Shown: positions 1 to 6,340 of the stretch, one piece after another
How positions within the stretch are numbered: the first letter of the stretch is position 1
How the letters are laid out: each line of letters opens with the position of its first letter
DNA from: Eubacteriales bacterium
Lineage (GTDB): Bacteria > Bacillota > Clostridia > Christensenellales > CAG-138
Direction of reading: 5' to 3'
DNA length: 6,891 nucleotides
Assembly: GCA_028703645.1 (NCBI GenBank)
Contig: JAQVML010000067.1
Span: 1 to 6,891 of the forward strand
The notes under the pieces: model-generated
The model's database searches: none
Seen by the model: only the letters and a program-made list of their open reading frames with translations
Told to the model about the DNA's origin: nothing
Made by a program: the position numbers and the translations under genes

Positions 1-749
1 TTCGCGGGGAGTTCGGTTATTCCTGGAAGTTTAATCAGCCCGTTATTGAGAAATTCAACAGCGTGATCTGGTACTCCGTGATCATTAATGTGTTCACGTT
101 CATTTTGCAGGCTGTGATCTGCATTCCGCTTGGCATTCTCGCCGCGCGCAAGCAATACAGTGCGACCGACTACACAGTCACCGTGATCGCACTGATGGGA
201 ATTTCGCTGCCCACGTTTTTCCTTGCGACGATTTTGAAATATATCTTTTCCATCAAGCTCGGGTGGTTTGACCTCTACGGTATCGTAGGGCGAATGCACG
301 AGCAGATGACGAGTTGGCAGCAGGTGCTGGACGTAGCTCAGCACATGGTGCTGCCGGTGTTGACGCTGATGATACTCTCCATCGGCGGATTGATGCGCTA
401 CACGCGCACCAACATGCTGGAGGTGCTCAATGCGGACTATATCCGCACCGCGCGCGCCAAGGGACTCTCTGAAAAAGTGGTCATCAACAAGCACGCGTTT
501 CGCAATACGCTCATTCCGCTGATCTCGTATATGAGTTATCTGCTCCCGAGCATGTTCAGCGGCTCGATGATCACGGAGACGCTGTTTCAGATTCCGGGTA
601 TCGGCTACATCTCCTATCAGGCGATTACACAGGGCGATATTCCGTTTACCATGTTCTACATTGTGTTTATCGAAGTCCTGACGCAGTTCAGTCTGATCAT
701 CGCGGATATTTCGTACGCGGTGGCGGATCCTCGCGTCCGGGCGAACTGA
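1..749 (+). CDS. oppB: Oligopeptide ABC transporter permease OppB (5' partial)
   Basis: Membrane permease subunit that pairs with OppC to form the channel of a peptide-type ABC importer. The frame is open from the window edge (first full codon at position 3) with no stop. Its first visible residues, RGEFGYSW...QPV, match the extracytoplasmic segment after TM1 in OppB/DppB proteins, so the true start lies upstream; the GTG at 63 is an internal valine. About 248 residues are visible against a usual 305-320, so roughly 60-70 N-terminal residues including TM1 are missing. Several hydrophobic segments follow. The EAA loop that docks onto the ATPases lies at about 426-524 (NADYIRTARAKGLS...FRNTLIPL), and the C-terminus DPRVRAN is typical. 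The stop at 747-749 is 13 nt before oppC. The ligand could be oligopeptides, dipeptides or other solutes; the sequence does not decide this. Confidence 0.95.
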   Translation, partial: RGEFGYSWKFNQPVIEKFNSVIWYSVIINVFTFILQAVICIPLGILAARKQYSATDYTVTVIALMGISLPTFFLATILKYIFSIKLGWFDLYGIVGRMHEQMTSWQQVLDVAQHMVLPVLTLMILSIGGLMRYTRTNMLEVLNADYIRTARAKGLSEKVVINKHAFRNTLIPLISYMSYLLPSMFSGSMITETLFQIPGIGYISYQAITQGDIPFTMFYIVFIEVLTQFSLIIADISYAVADPRVRAN

Positions 750-750
750 A

Positions 751-756
751 AGGAGG
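751..756 (+). promoter_or_regulatory. Ribosome binding site of oppC
   Basis: A perfect AGGAGG, extended to AAAGGAGG with the preceding bases, sits 6 nt before the ATG at 763 and fixes the oppC start. It immediately follows the oppB stop codon. Confidence 0.9.
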
Positions 757-762
757 CGCGGT

Positions 763-2526
763 ATGGAAAAAAAGAACTCGGAAACGAAGAACAGATCGTC
801 CTTTGGAACCCAGAAGCTGGACGACGAGCGCCGCGTCCGCGTACTATCCCCGGGCATGCTGGTCTTTAAGCGTTTTATGCGCAATAAGCTTGCAATCACG
901 GGACTCATTATACTCGTGGTGATGTTCGCGTTCTCCTTCCTTGGCGGTCTCTTTTCACCTTATAACCAGAGTCAGGTGTTTAAACACGACGAAGAGATCA
1001 TGAAGGAATACGCAACCTGTATGCAGAGCACGGATTTCCGCTATACGATTCGGGAAGGAGCGGTTTTTCCGGATGCTGCCCGCGCGCAGGCGGCACTCGC
1101 CATCTCTAAGGGACAGACTTCCTTTACGTATGATGACAAAACCTATTCCCTCGTGCAGGAGGGTGAAAACGTCTATACCTTTGGCGATGCGCTGATGGTT
1201 GCAAACACGCGCTCGCTCGCGGGAAAGTTCTCGATCAGTGCGGTGGAAGCAACGGGATTTACGGTCTCGGACGAGTTCGCCGCTGCGGCACAGGCGGCGG
1301 TTGAGGCGCGCGCAAGCCAATTTGAAGCGGATGGAACCATCTATACCGTTGAAAACGGTGGTAAGTCCAGCTCGATCTACCATGTGGAATCCATCGCGCT
1401 TGCCTCAAAGAGCGTGTTTGATCCATATGAAGAATCGATGGAAGGGCTTACGAAGAGTTTCGCGTTTCGCTACGCGGTCGAGATTGCCCGTGTGAAGGGG
1501 CAGACCACGTTCTCGCTCGACGACAAGGATTACGTCCTGTCCGGCGAAACGAACGAACTCCTCGTCTCAGTTCAGGAAAACGGCGGGACAACGCCGGTTT
1601 GCTCGGTTTCGGATATCCTTGTTTCGCCGAATGCGAACGATATCTTCCTCACGGCCGAGTTTAAAGCGATCATTCGCGAGAACATTCGCGACAAACAGAC
1701 GAAGTTCCAGTATACGGATGAGACGGGTGCGCTGGTAGACTACCGCATCGACCGGGTCAACACGACCTACACCGTACGCACGCTCAAGGAATCCCGCGTG
1801 ATCACGATGTTTGATTTTCCGACGGCGGCGCACCTGCTTGGCACGGATAGCAACGGCATGGACGTTATGACGCGCCTCATGTACGGCGGGCGCATTTCGC
1901 TGATGGTCGGCTTCGTCGTCGTTCTGCTTGAGACGTTTATCGGCATTGTGCTCGGCGGCATCTCCGGCTACTTCGGCGGTTGGATCGATACGGCGATCAT
2001 GCGCTTTGTCGATCTGTTCAACTGCATTCCGTTCTATCCGATCGTGATGATCATCGGCACCGTCATGGATAAGATGGAGATCGATCCGATCAAGCGAATA
2101 TTTATCCTGATGGCGGTGCTGGGACTGCTGGGGTGGACGAGCATCGCGCGCGTGGTGCGCGGGCAGATTCTCTCGTTGCGCGAGCAGGACTTCATGGTCG
2201 CAACCGAAGCCACCGGCATTCGCGTTTCTCGCAGAATCTTTCGGCATCTCGTGCCAAACGTTATGCCGCTCTTGATCGTGCAGGCGACGATGAGCCTCGG
2301 CGGCATCATCATTACGGAAGCAACGCTCTCCTACCTCGGCCTTGGCGTCAAATATCCGCTGGCCTCCTGGGGAAGCATCATCAACGCGGCGACAAACGTC
2401 CACGTCATGACGAACTACTGGTTTATCTGGATTCCGGCCGGCATCCTGATCGTGCTGACCGTGCTTGGATTCAACTTCGTCGGTGATGGACTGCGCGATG
2501 CGTTTGACCCCAAGATGAAGAGGTAG
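763..2526 (+). CDS. oppC: Oligopeptide ABC transporter permease OppC with large extracellular insertion
   Basis: Second permease subunit of the importer, partner of OppB. It has 587 residues where OppC/DppC proteins usually have about 300. Residues 1-40 are a charged cytoplasmic N-terminus, and TM1 is about 42-64. The canonical core resumes at about 356 with LLGTDSNGMDVMTRLMYGGR, the segment that normally precedes TM2. Further membrane segments lie near 378-401, 414-434, 446-462, 505-524 and 552-575. The EAA loop is at 478-503 (MVATEATGIRVSRRIFRHL), and the C-terminus GDGLRDAFDPKMKR is standard. Between TM1 and TM2, residues about 70-350 are extra. By normal OppC topology they face outside the cell, and they contain two diverged copies of one module. 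The frame is intact, with no sign of frameshift or fusion error, and codon use resembles the neighbours. The role of the insertion is unknown. Confidence 0.95.
   Translation: MEKKNSETKNRSSFGTQKLDDERRVRVLSPGMLVFKRFMRNKLAITGLIILVVMFAFSFLGGLFSPYNQSQVFKHDEEIMKEYATCMQSTDFRYTIREGAVFPDAARAQAALAISKGQTSFTYDDKTYSLVQEGENVYTFGDALMVANTRSLAGKFSISAVEATGFTVSDEFAAAAQAAVEARASQFEADGTIYTVENGGKSSSIYHVESIALASKSVFDPYEESMEGLTKSFAFRYAVEIARVKGQTTFSLDDKDYVLSGETNELLVSVQENGGTTPVCSVSDILVSPNANDIFLTAEFKAIIRENIRDKQTKFQYTDETGALVDYRIDRVNTTYTVRTLKESRVITMFDFPTAAHLLGTDSNGMDVMTRLMYGGRISLMVGFVVVLLETFIGIVLGGISGYFGGWIDTAIMRFVDLFNCIPFYPIVMIIGTVMDKMEIDPIKRIFILMAVLGLLGWTSIARVVRGQILSLREQDFMVATEATGIRVSRRIFRHLVPNVMPLLIVQATMSLGGIIITEATLSYLGLGVKYPLASWGSIINAATNVHVMTNYWFIWIPAGILIVLTVLGFNFVGDGLRDAFDPKMKR
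1072..1392 (+). repeat. OppC loop module, copy A
   Basis: Codes OppC residues 104-210. Landmarks shared with copy B are KGQTSFTYDDKTYSL (116-130), SDEF (169-172) and a terminal IYHVE-like strand (205-209). Equivalent landmarks in copy B occur 128-130 residues later, so both order and spacing are kept. Predicted to be extracellular and mixed alpha/beta, judged by eye. Confidence 0.65.
1459..1779 (+). repeat. OppC loop module, copy B
   Basis: Codes OppC residues 233-339. It has KGQTTFSLDDKDYVL (245-259), TAEF (297-300) and a terminal TYTV strand (335-338) in the same order and spacing as copy A. The two copies are clearly diverged at DNA level, so the duplication is old rather than a recent slippage event. 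Confidence 0.65.
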
Positions 2527-2530
2527 GTGA
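2525..2530 (+). promoter_or_regulatory. Ribosome binding site deciding the oppD start
   Basis: AGGTGA matches the 3' end of the anti-Shine-Dalgarno complement (AAGGAGGTGA) and lies 5 nt before the ATG at 2536. It overlaps the oppC stop codon. The in-frame GTG at 2527 lies inside this site and has only GAGG 3 nt upstream, so ATG 2536 is preferred. Confidence 0.65.
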
Positions 2531-2535
2531 GTAAG

Positions 2536-3693
2536 ATGGCTATTTTTAAGAAAAAAAACAACGGACAAGACTATATCTCCGCCTCAGAATCGCGGAAGAT
2601 TTCGCGTGAAAACAGGCGCATCACCGACCGCATCGAAAAGCAGCGCAACCGCAGGCATGTCCCGCCGGAAGAATACATCACCACCATGCGGGATCCTAGA
2701 AATGTAGCGGAATTCGACAACCTGCACACCTATTTCTTTACGGATATCGGTACGGTCAAGGCAGTTGACGGTGTGACATTTGATATTCCGCAGGGAAAAA
2801 CCGTCGGCGTTGTGGGCGAGAGCGGCTGCGGCAAGAGCGTTACGAGCCTTTCGCTCATGCAGCTTGTGCAGCGCCCGCAGGGCCAGATTGTGGAAGGCGC
2901 AATCCGCGTCAACACCGGCGAGGCGGTCTACGATATCGCGAAGACCCCGACCGAGGCGATGCAGCGTATTCGCGGCAACTATGTGTCCATGATCTTTCAG
3001 GAGCCGATGACGAGCCTGAACCCGGTCTTTCGTGCAGGCGCGCAGATCGACGAGGTCATCAAGCTTCACAATCCGCACATGAGCGATGAAGACGTCAAGA
3101 CGCGTACGCTTGAAATGCTGGAACTCGTCAACATCGCAAACTGCGAAGGCGTGTATCAGATGTTTCCCCATGAGCTATCCGGCGGCATGCGGCAGCGCAT
3201 CATGATCGCCATGGCGCTTAGCTGCAACCCGCGGCTCATCATTGCGGATGAACCCACCACCGCGCTGGACGTGACCATTCAGGCACAGATTCTCGACTTG
3301 CTCAGGAACCTCAAGGACAAGATCAACTCTTCGATCATGTTGATTACGCATGACCTTGGCGTGGTTGCCGAGATGGCGGATCTTGTGGTGGTCATGTACG
3401 CAGGGCGCATCGTGGAAAAGGGCACGACCGAGGAGGTCTTTCTGCATCCTGCGCACCCGTATACGATTGGGCTCATGGAGTCCAAACCCGTGGTTGGGCG
3501 CGAGCGGGATCGGCTCTACAGCATTCCAGGATCGGTTCCAAATCCAATCAACATGCCGGACTATTGCTATTTTCGCGACCGCTGCGAGCAGTGCTGTGAT
3601 CGCTGCAACGGTAAATATCCAAACGAGATCAAGCTCTCTGAAACGCATTCTGTGAGCTGCTATATCTACGCGGATCAGGGGGTGAACGTATGA
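2536..3693 (+). CDS. oppD: Oligopeptide ABC transporter ATP-binding protein OppD
   Basis: One of two cytoplasmic ATPases that power the importer by binding the EAA loops of OppB and OppC. With the ATG start it has 385 residues; an in-frame GTG at 2527 would add three. The ABC core begins near residue 57 (VAEFDNLHTYFF). Walker A is GESGCGKS (94-101), the Q-loop Gln is 155 (IFQEP), the signature is LSGGMRQR (214-221), Walker B is LIIADEP (234-240), and the switch His is 272 (ITHDL). All are intact, so the protein should be active. The C-terminal oligopeptide-transporter domain carries Cys 344, 350, 353, 354, 357 and 375, positioned as in family members known to bind a [4Fe-4S] cluster. About 56 residues precede the core, rich in Arg, Lys and Glu, an unusual extension for OppD. 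The stop overlaps the oppF start (ATGA). Confidence 0.95.
   Translation: MAIFKKKNNGQDYISASESRKISRENRRITDRIEKQRNRRHVPPEEYITTMRDPRNVAEFDNLHTYFFTDIGTVKAVDGVTFDIPQGKTVGVVGESGCGKSVTSLSLMQLVQRPQGQIVEGAIRVNTGEAVYDIAKTPTEAMQRIRGNYVSMIFQEPMTSLNPVFRAGAQIDEVIKLHNPHMSDEDVKTRTLEMLELVNIANCEGVYQMFPHELSGGMRQRIMIAMALSCNPRLIIADEPTTALDVTIQAQILDLLRNLKDKINSSIMLITHDLGVVAEMADLVVVMYAGRIVEKGTTEEVFLHPAHPYTIGLMESKPVVGRERDRLYSIPGSVPNPINMPDYCYFRDRCEQCCDRCNGKYPNEIKLSETHSVSCYIYADQGVNV
3565..3660 (+). other. Cysteine cluster at the OppD C-terminus
   Basis: Codes OppD Cys 344 to Cys 375 (ATG numbering). Five cysteines have offsets 0, 6, 9, 13 and 31, exactly those of OppF, and a sixth follows at +10. This is the expected [4Fe-4S] site of the family; metal binding here is inferred from homology. 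Confidence 0.6.
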
Positions 3694-4664
3694 ACGACGA
3701 TATCGTAATCGAGGTCAAAGACCTAAAGAAATATTACCCGATCAAGGCGGGCATGTTTGGTCGCGTGGTGGGACAGGTTCGCGCCGTAGATGGCGTGAGC
3801 TTCCGCATTCGCCGTGGCATGACGATGGGCCTTGTGGGCGAAAGCGGCTGCGGCAAGACGACCGTCGGCAAGACGCTCCTGCGCCTCAACGACAAAACGT
3901 CCGGCTCTGTGCTCTTCAAAGGCCAAGAAATCTTCGATTTGTCGCATAACGAACTCAGAAAGATCCGCCCGCAATTGCAGATCATCTTCCAGGACCCGTA
4001 TTCGAGCCTCTCGCCGCGCATGCCGGTTGGCGAAATCATCGGCGAGGCGGTGCGCGAGCATAAGCTCGTGCCGGAGCGCGAGTTTGACGACTATATTACG
4101 AAGATCATGCGTGCCTGCGGCCTCCAGCCGTATCACAAGGATCGTTATCCACACGAATTCTCCGGCGGACAACGCCAGCGCATCTGCATTGCGCGCGCGC
4201 TTGCGCTCAACCCGGATTTCATCGTCTGCGACGAGCCGGTCTCGGCGCTGGATGTGTCGATTCAGGCGCAGATCATCAACCTCTTGGAAGACCTGCAAAA
4301 GGAATTCGGGCTGACCTATCTGTTTATTTCGCACGATCTGTCGGTGGTGGAACATATCTCCGATACGGTTGGCGTTATGTATCTTGGCGACATGGTGGAG
4401 TATGGCACGAAGAAGGATATCTTCGCAAAGCCGATGCATCCGTATACGCAGGCGCTGTTTTCGGCGATTCCGATGCCGGACCCGACCGTGAAGATGAACC
4501 GCATCATCCTCGAAGGCAGCATTCCTTCGCCCGCCAACCCACCGAGCGGCTGCAAGTTCCATACCCGCTGCCGCGAGTGCATGGAAATCTGCAAAACTGA
4601 AGTGCCAAAGCGCTATGAGGCGGGCAATGACCACTTTGTGGTCTGCCACCTCTACGGAAAGTGA
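3690..4664 (+). CDS. oppF: Oligopeptide ABC transporter ATP-binding protein OppF
   Basis: Second ATPase subunit, expected to form a heterodimer with OppD. Its length, 324 residues, is normal. The start ATG overlaps the oppD stop as ATGA, with AGGGGGTGA just upstream, so translation is probably coupled. Motifs: EVKDLKKYYPIKAGM (8-22, the typical OppF opening), Walker A GESGCGKT (50-57), Q-loop Gln 101 (IIFQDPYSSLSPRM), signature FSGGQRQR (157-164), Walker B FIVCDEP (177-183), and switch His 215 (ISHDL). The C-terminal domain has Cys 288, 294, 297, 301 and 319, with the same spacing as five of the OppD cysteines. The four outer ones match the usual iron-sulfur pattern of this family. All catalytic residues are present. 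Confidence 0.95.
   Translation: MNDDIVIEVKDLKKYYPIKAGMFGRVVGQVRAVDGVSFRIRRGMTMGLVGESGCGKTTVGKTLLRLNDKTSGSVLFKGQEIFDLSHNELRKIRPQLQIIFQDPYSSLSPRMPVGEIIGEAVREHKLVPEREFDDYITKIMRACGLQPYHKDRYPHEFSGGQRQRICIARALALNPDFIVCDEPVSALDVSIQAQIINLLEDLQKEFGLTYLFISHDLSVVEHISDTVGVMYLGDMVEYGTKKDIFAKPMHPYTQALFSAIPMPDPTVKMNRIILEGSIPSPANPPSGCKFHTRCRECMEICKTEVPKRYEAGNDHFVVCHLYGK
4551..4646 (+). other. Five-cysteine C-terminal cluster of OppF
   Basis: Codes OppF Cys 288 to Cys 319 with relative offsets 0, 6, 9, 13 and 31. Positions 0, 6, 13 and 31 are the usual cysteines of the oligopeptide-transporter C-terminal domain, a site shown to hold a [4Fe-4S] cluster in a DppD homologue. The cysteine at +9 is extra compared with the common C-x5-C-P-Y-A form. 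Confidence 0.6.
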
Positions 4665-4668
4665 AGCC

Positions 4669-4944
4669 ATGACAAGGCGTGAATCCAGAAAAGAAGACTG
4701 GGAAGACGACGGACGCACCATCGTCAACATGAATGTCGAGGGCATGCCGGGTTACCGGCGCGATCTGGACACGATGACGGTTGTGCGCGCGCCGGAGAAA
4801 AAACGGCCCAAAGAGCAGCTTACGTCGCGGGAAACGCGAATGATTCTGTTTGCGAGCATGAAGTGGGCGTTTCTCTTCTCGGCGGGGTTTTCGCTGATCA
4901 TGGTGCTGTTTATCCTATTCTGCATCAAGGTCTGGTTCGCATAA
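4669..4944 (+). CDS. Small tail-anchored membrane protein, unknown function
   Basis: A 91-residue protein starting 4 nt after the oppF stop and probably translated by coupling, since the upstream GGAAAGTGAAG is only a weak ribosome binding site. An in-frame ATG at 4615 inside oppF is possible but would overlap oppF by 50 nt, so 4669 is preferred. Residues 1-63 are hydrophilic and charged, with the acidic stretch EDWEDDGRTI (9-18), then MNVEGMPGYR (21-30) and the basic EKKRPKEQ (43-50). A single hydrophobic helix occupies about 66-88 and runs almost to the C-terminus (IKVWFA). Basic residues before the helix predict the N-terminus inside the cell. I do not recognise a named family. Its place before the operon terminator suggests a role linked to the transporter, but this is only inference from position. 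Confidence 0.8.
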   Translation: MTRRESRKEDWEDDGRTIVNMNVEGMPGYRRDLDTMTVVRAPEKKRPKEQLTSRETRMILFASMKWAFLFSAGFSLIMVLFILFCIKVWFA

Positions 4945-4965
4945 ATCAAGTGACGTTCATAACGA

Positions 4966-4998
4966 CAGTGCGCGGGAAAAACCGCGCATTGTTTTTTT
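4966..4998 (+). terminator. Intrinsic terminator of the opp operon
   Basis: A 10-bp GC-rich stem (CAGTGCGCGG at 4966-4975 with CCGCGCATTG at 4982-4991, one G-T wobble) closes a six-base loop GAAAAA and is followed by seven T residues (4992-4998). It starts 21 nt after the stop of the small membrane protein gene and separates the operon from the glycerate kinase promoter. Confidence 0.92.
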
Positions 4999-5008
4999 CA
5001 CAAGTGAA

Positions 5009-5036
5009 TCGAAAAGCGGTCTTTTTCTGGTACAAT
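5009..5036 (+). promoter_or_regulatory. SigA-type extended -10 promoter for glycerate kinase
   Basis: TGGTACAAT (5028-5036) is an extended -10 element, with the -10 hexamer TACAAT at 5031-5036. A weak -35 candidate TCGAAA (5009-5014, four of six bases matching TTGACA) lies 16 nt upstream. Transcription would start near 5043, giving a leader of about 48 nt. The leader contains a small hairpin, CTGCC AAAC GGCAG (5055-5068). It lies directly after the opp terminator and upstream of a good ribosome binding site. Confidence 0.75.
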
Positions 5037-5077
5037 AGGACTGTTTGAAAAACGCTGCCAAACGGCAGATGAGCCAT

Positions 5078-5082
5078 AGGAG
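5078..5082 (+). promoter_or_regulatory. Ribosome binding site of the glycerate kinase gene
   Basis: AGGAG lies 8 nt before the ATG at 5091 and supports that start. Confidence 0.85.
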
Positions 5083-5090
5083 AGAGAGCA

Positions 5091-6221
5091 ATGAAAAAAA
5101 TCGCCGTCGTATCCGATTCATTCAAGGGTTCCGTTACATCCAGCGAGATTTGCGCAATCGTTACCGCTCAGGCCAAACGGTTTTTCCCGGGCTGTGAAGT
5201 GGTCGGCCTTCCGGTTGCGGATGGCGGAGAGGGGACCGTAGATAGCTTTCTGGAGTGTATGACGGGAGAAAAGGTTGCGCTTGAGGCGGCTGGCCCGTTT
5301 TTTGAGCGGAGAATGGCGTTTTACGGCAGATTTGGCGACATCGCGATCATCGAGATGGCCGCCGCTGCCGGGCTTCCGCTGGTGGAAGATTGTAAAAACC
5401 CGATGCTGACCACGACATACGGCGTTGGCGAACTGATGCGCCACGCGCTGGAACACGGAGCCGTGCGGCTCATCCTTGCGCTTGGCGGCAGCGCTACAAA
5501 CGACGGCGGGTGTGGTGCCGCGGCGGCGCTGGGCACGCGTTTTTATGATGCGGCAGGAGAAGAATTTATCCCGACCGGCGGCACGCTTTGCAACATCGCG
5601 CGCATCGACAACACGGCATGCGCGCGCCTGCTTGCGGGCGTCGAGGTGATCGCTATGTGCGACATCGACAACCCCATGCACGGCGAGCGGGGCGCGGCAT
5701 ACGTGTTTGCGCCACAAAAGGGCGCGGATGCGGATATGGTTCGTCTGCTGGATGCGGGACTCGTTTCGCTGGATCAGGTCATCACAAAAGAGCTTGGCGT
5801 AAGCGTCGCCGCGATTCCCGGCGCGGGTGCCGCGGGCGCGATGGGCGCGGGCGCGGTTGCGTTCTTTGGCGCGAGATTAAATCCCGGCATCGAGACGGTG
5901 CTGGATACCGTTCACTTTGAGGAGCGGATTGCGGGCGCGGATTTTGTGATTACGGGCGAAGGCAAGCTGGATAGCCAGAGCCTGAGAGGAAAAGTGGTCA
6001 TTGGCGTTGCCCGACGCGCAAAGAAGGCCGGCGTACCCGTGTTTGCCGTGGTGGGCGATGTTGGGGACGACATCGACGAGGCGTATGAGGTCGGCGTGAG
6101 CGCCATCTTCAGCACAAACCATCTCGCGATTCCGTTTTCCGAGGCAAAAGCGCGCAGCGCGAAGGACTATCGCCTGACGATTGAGAATCTCTTCCGCGCG
6201 CTTGCGGCGCTGAAGATGTAG
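5091..6221 (+). CDS. glxK: Glycerate 2-kinase (GarK/GlxK family)
   Basis: Cytoplasmic kinase of the GarK/GlxK type that phosphorylates D-glycerate with ATP to 2-phosphoglycerate, which enters lower glycolysis. Its 376 residues fit the family's usual 370-385. Family motifs run in order: N-terminal DSFKGS (9-14), PVADGGEGTVDSF (41-53), TTTYGVGEL (107-115), LALGGSATNDGG (129-140), the Gly/Ala-rich IPGAGAAGAMGAGAVAFFGA (242-261), and FVITGEGKLDSQSLRGK (285-301). All expected conserved blocks are present and the frame is intact. The gene has its own promoter and terminator, so it appears to be monocistronic. No glycerate- or serine-pathway gene is visible beside it, so the glycerate source is unknown. 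The symbol follows the Bacillus subtilis homologue; garK is the equivalent enterobacterial name. Confidence 0.95.
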   Translation: MKKIAVVSDSFKGSVTSSEICAIVTAQAKRFFPGCEVVGLPVADGGEGTVDSFLECMTGEKVALEAAGPFFERRMAFYGRFGDIAIIEMAAAAGLPLVEDCKNPMLTTTYGVGELMRHALEHGAVRLILALGGSATNDGGCGAAAALGTRFYDAAGEEFIPTGGTLCNIARIDNTACARLLAGVEVIAMCDIDNPMHGERGAAYVFAPQKGADADMVRLLDAGLVSLDQVITKELGVSVAAIPGAGAAGAMGAGAVAFFGARLNPGIETVLDTVHFEERIAGADFVITGEGKLDSQSLRGKVVIGVARRAKKAGVPVFAVVGDVGDDIDEAYEVGVSAIFSTNHLAIPFSEAKARSAKDYRLTIENLFRALAALKM

Positions 6222-6257
6222 TCGAGAAGAAATCCAGATACGAAGAGAATAGCAAAC

Positions 6258-6285
6258 CCGGTTGGAGGAATCCAACCGGATTTTT
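6258..6285 (+). terminator. Intrinsic terminator of the glycerate kinase gene
   Basis: A perfect 9-bp stem (CCGGTTGGA at 6258-6266 with TCCAACCGG at 6271-6279) closes a GGAA tetraloop of the GNRA class and is followed by ATTTTTGTTT. It lies 36 nt after the glycerate kinase stop, in the gap between two converging genes. On the - strand the same stem is followed by GTTTGCTATTC, a poorer T-tract, so it may also weakly stop the GH30 transcript. Confidence 0.9.
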
Positions 6286-6340
6286 GTTTGAGTCTCTCTG
6301 GTTTTCTATGCGTTAACGCGATGCAAACGAAGCACATCCA

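Noticed and set aside
63..65. GTG as a possible oppB start
   Set aside because: The frame is open upstream to the window edge and the upstream residues match conserved OppB sequence, so the GTG is internal.
955..1383. Open frame of 142 codons on the - strand opposite the OppC insertion
   Set aside because: I considered whether the insertion might really be an overlapping or inserted gene. The + frame shows a coherent repeated module continuous with OppC, while the - frame has no motif or ribosome binding site.
1567..2568. Long open frame of 333 codons on the - strand opposite oppC
   Set aside because: Its translation is His/Arg/Asp-rich with no recognisable motif, typical of an antisense shadow of a GC-rich-third-position gene. 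The + strand frame encodes a clear OppC.
3723..4745. Long open frame of 340 codons on the - strand opposite oppF
   Set aside because: It lies opposite intact Walker and signature motifs of OppF, and its translation is Arg/His/Ala-rich and low in plausibility as a protein.
4863..5048. Open frame of 61 codons across the opp terminator and the next promoter
   Set aside because: It would read through the terminator hairpin and the -10 element, and its upstream part overlaps the membrane helix of the small protein in another frame.
6310..6319. Perfect palindrome GCGTTAACGC, resembling half of a LacI-family operator
   Set aside because: It lies downstream of both converging genes with no promoter nearby, so an operator role is unlikely. 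Ten-base palindromes arise by chance.
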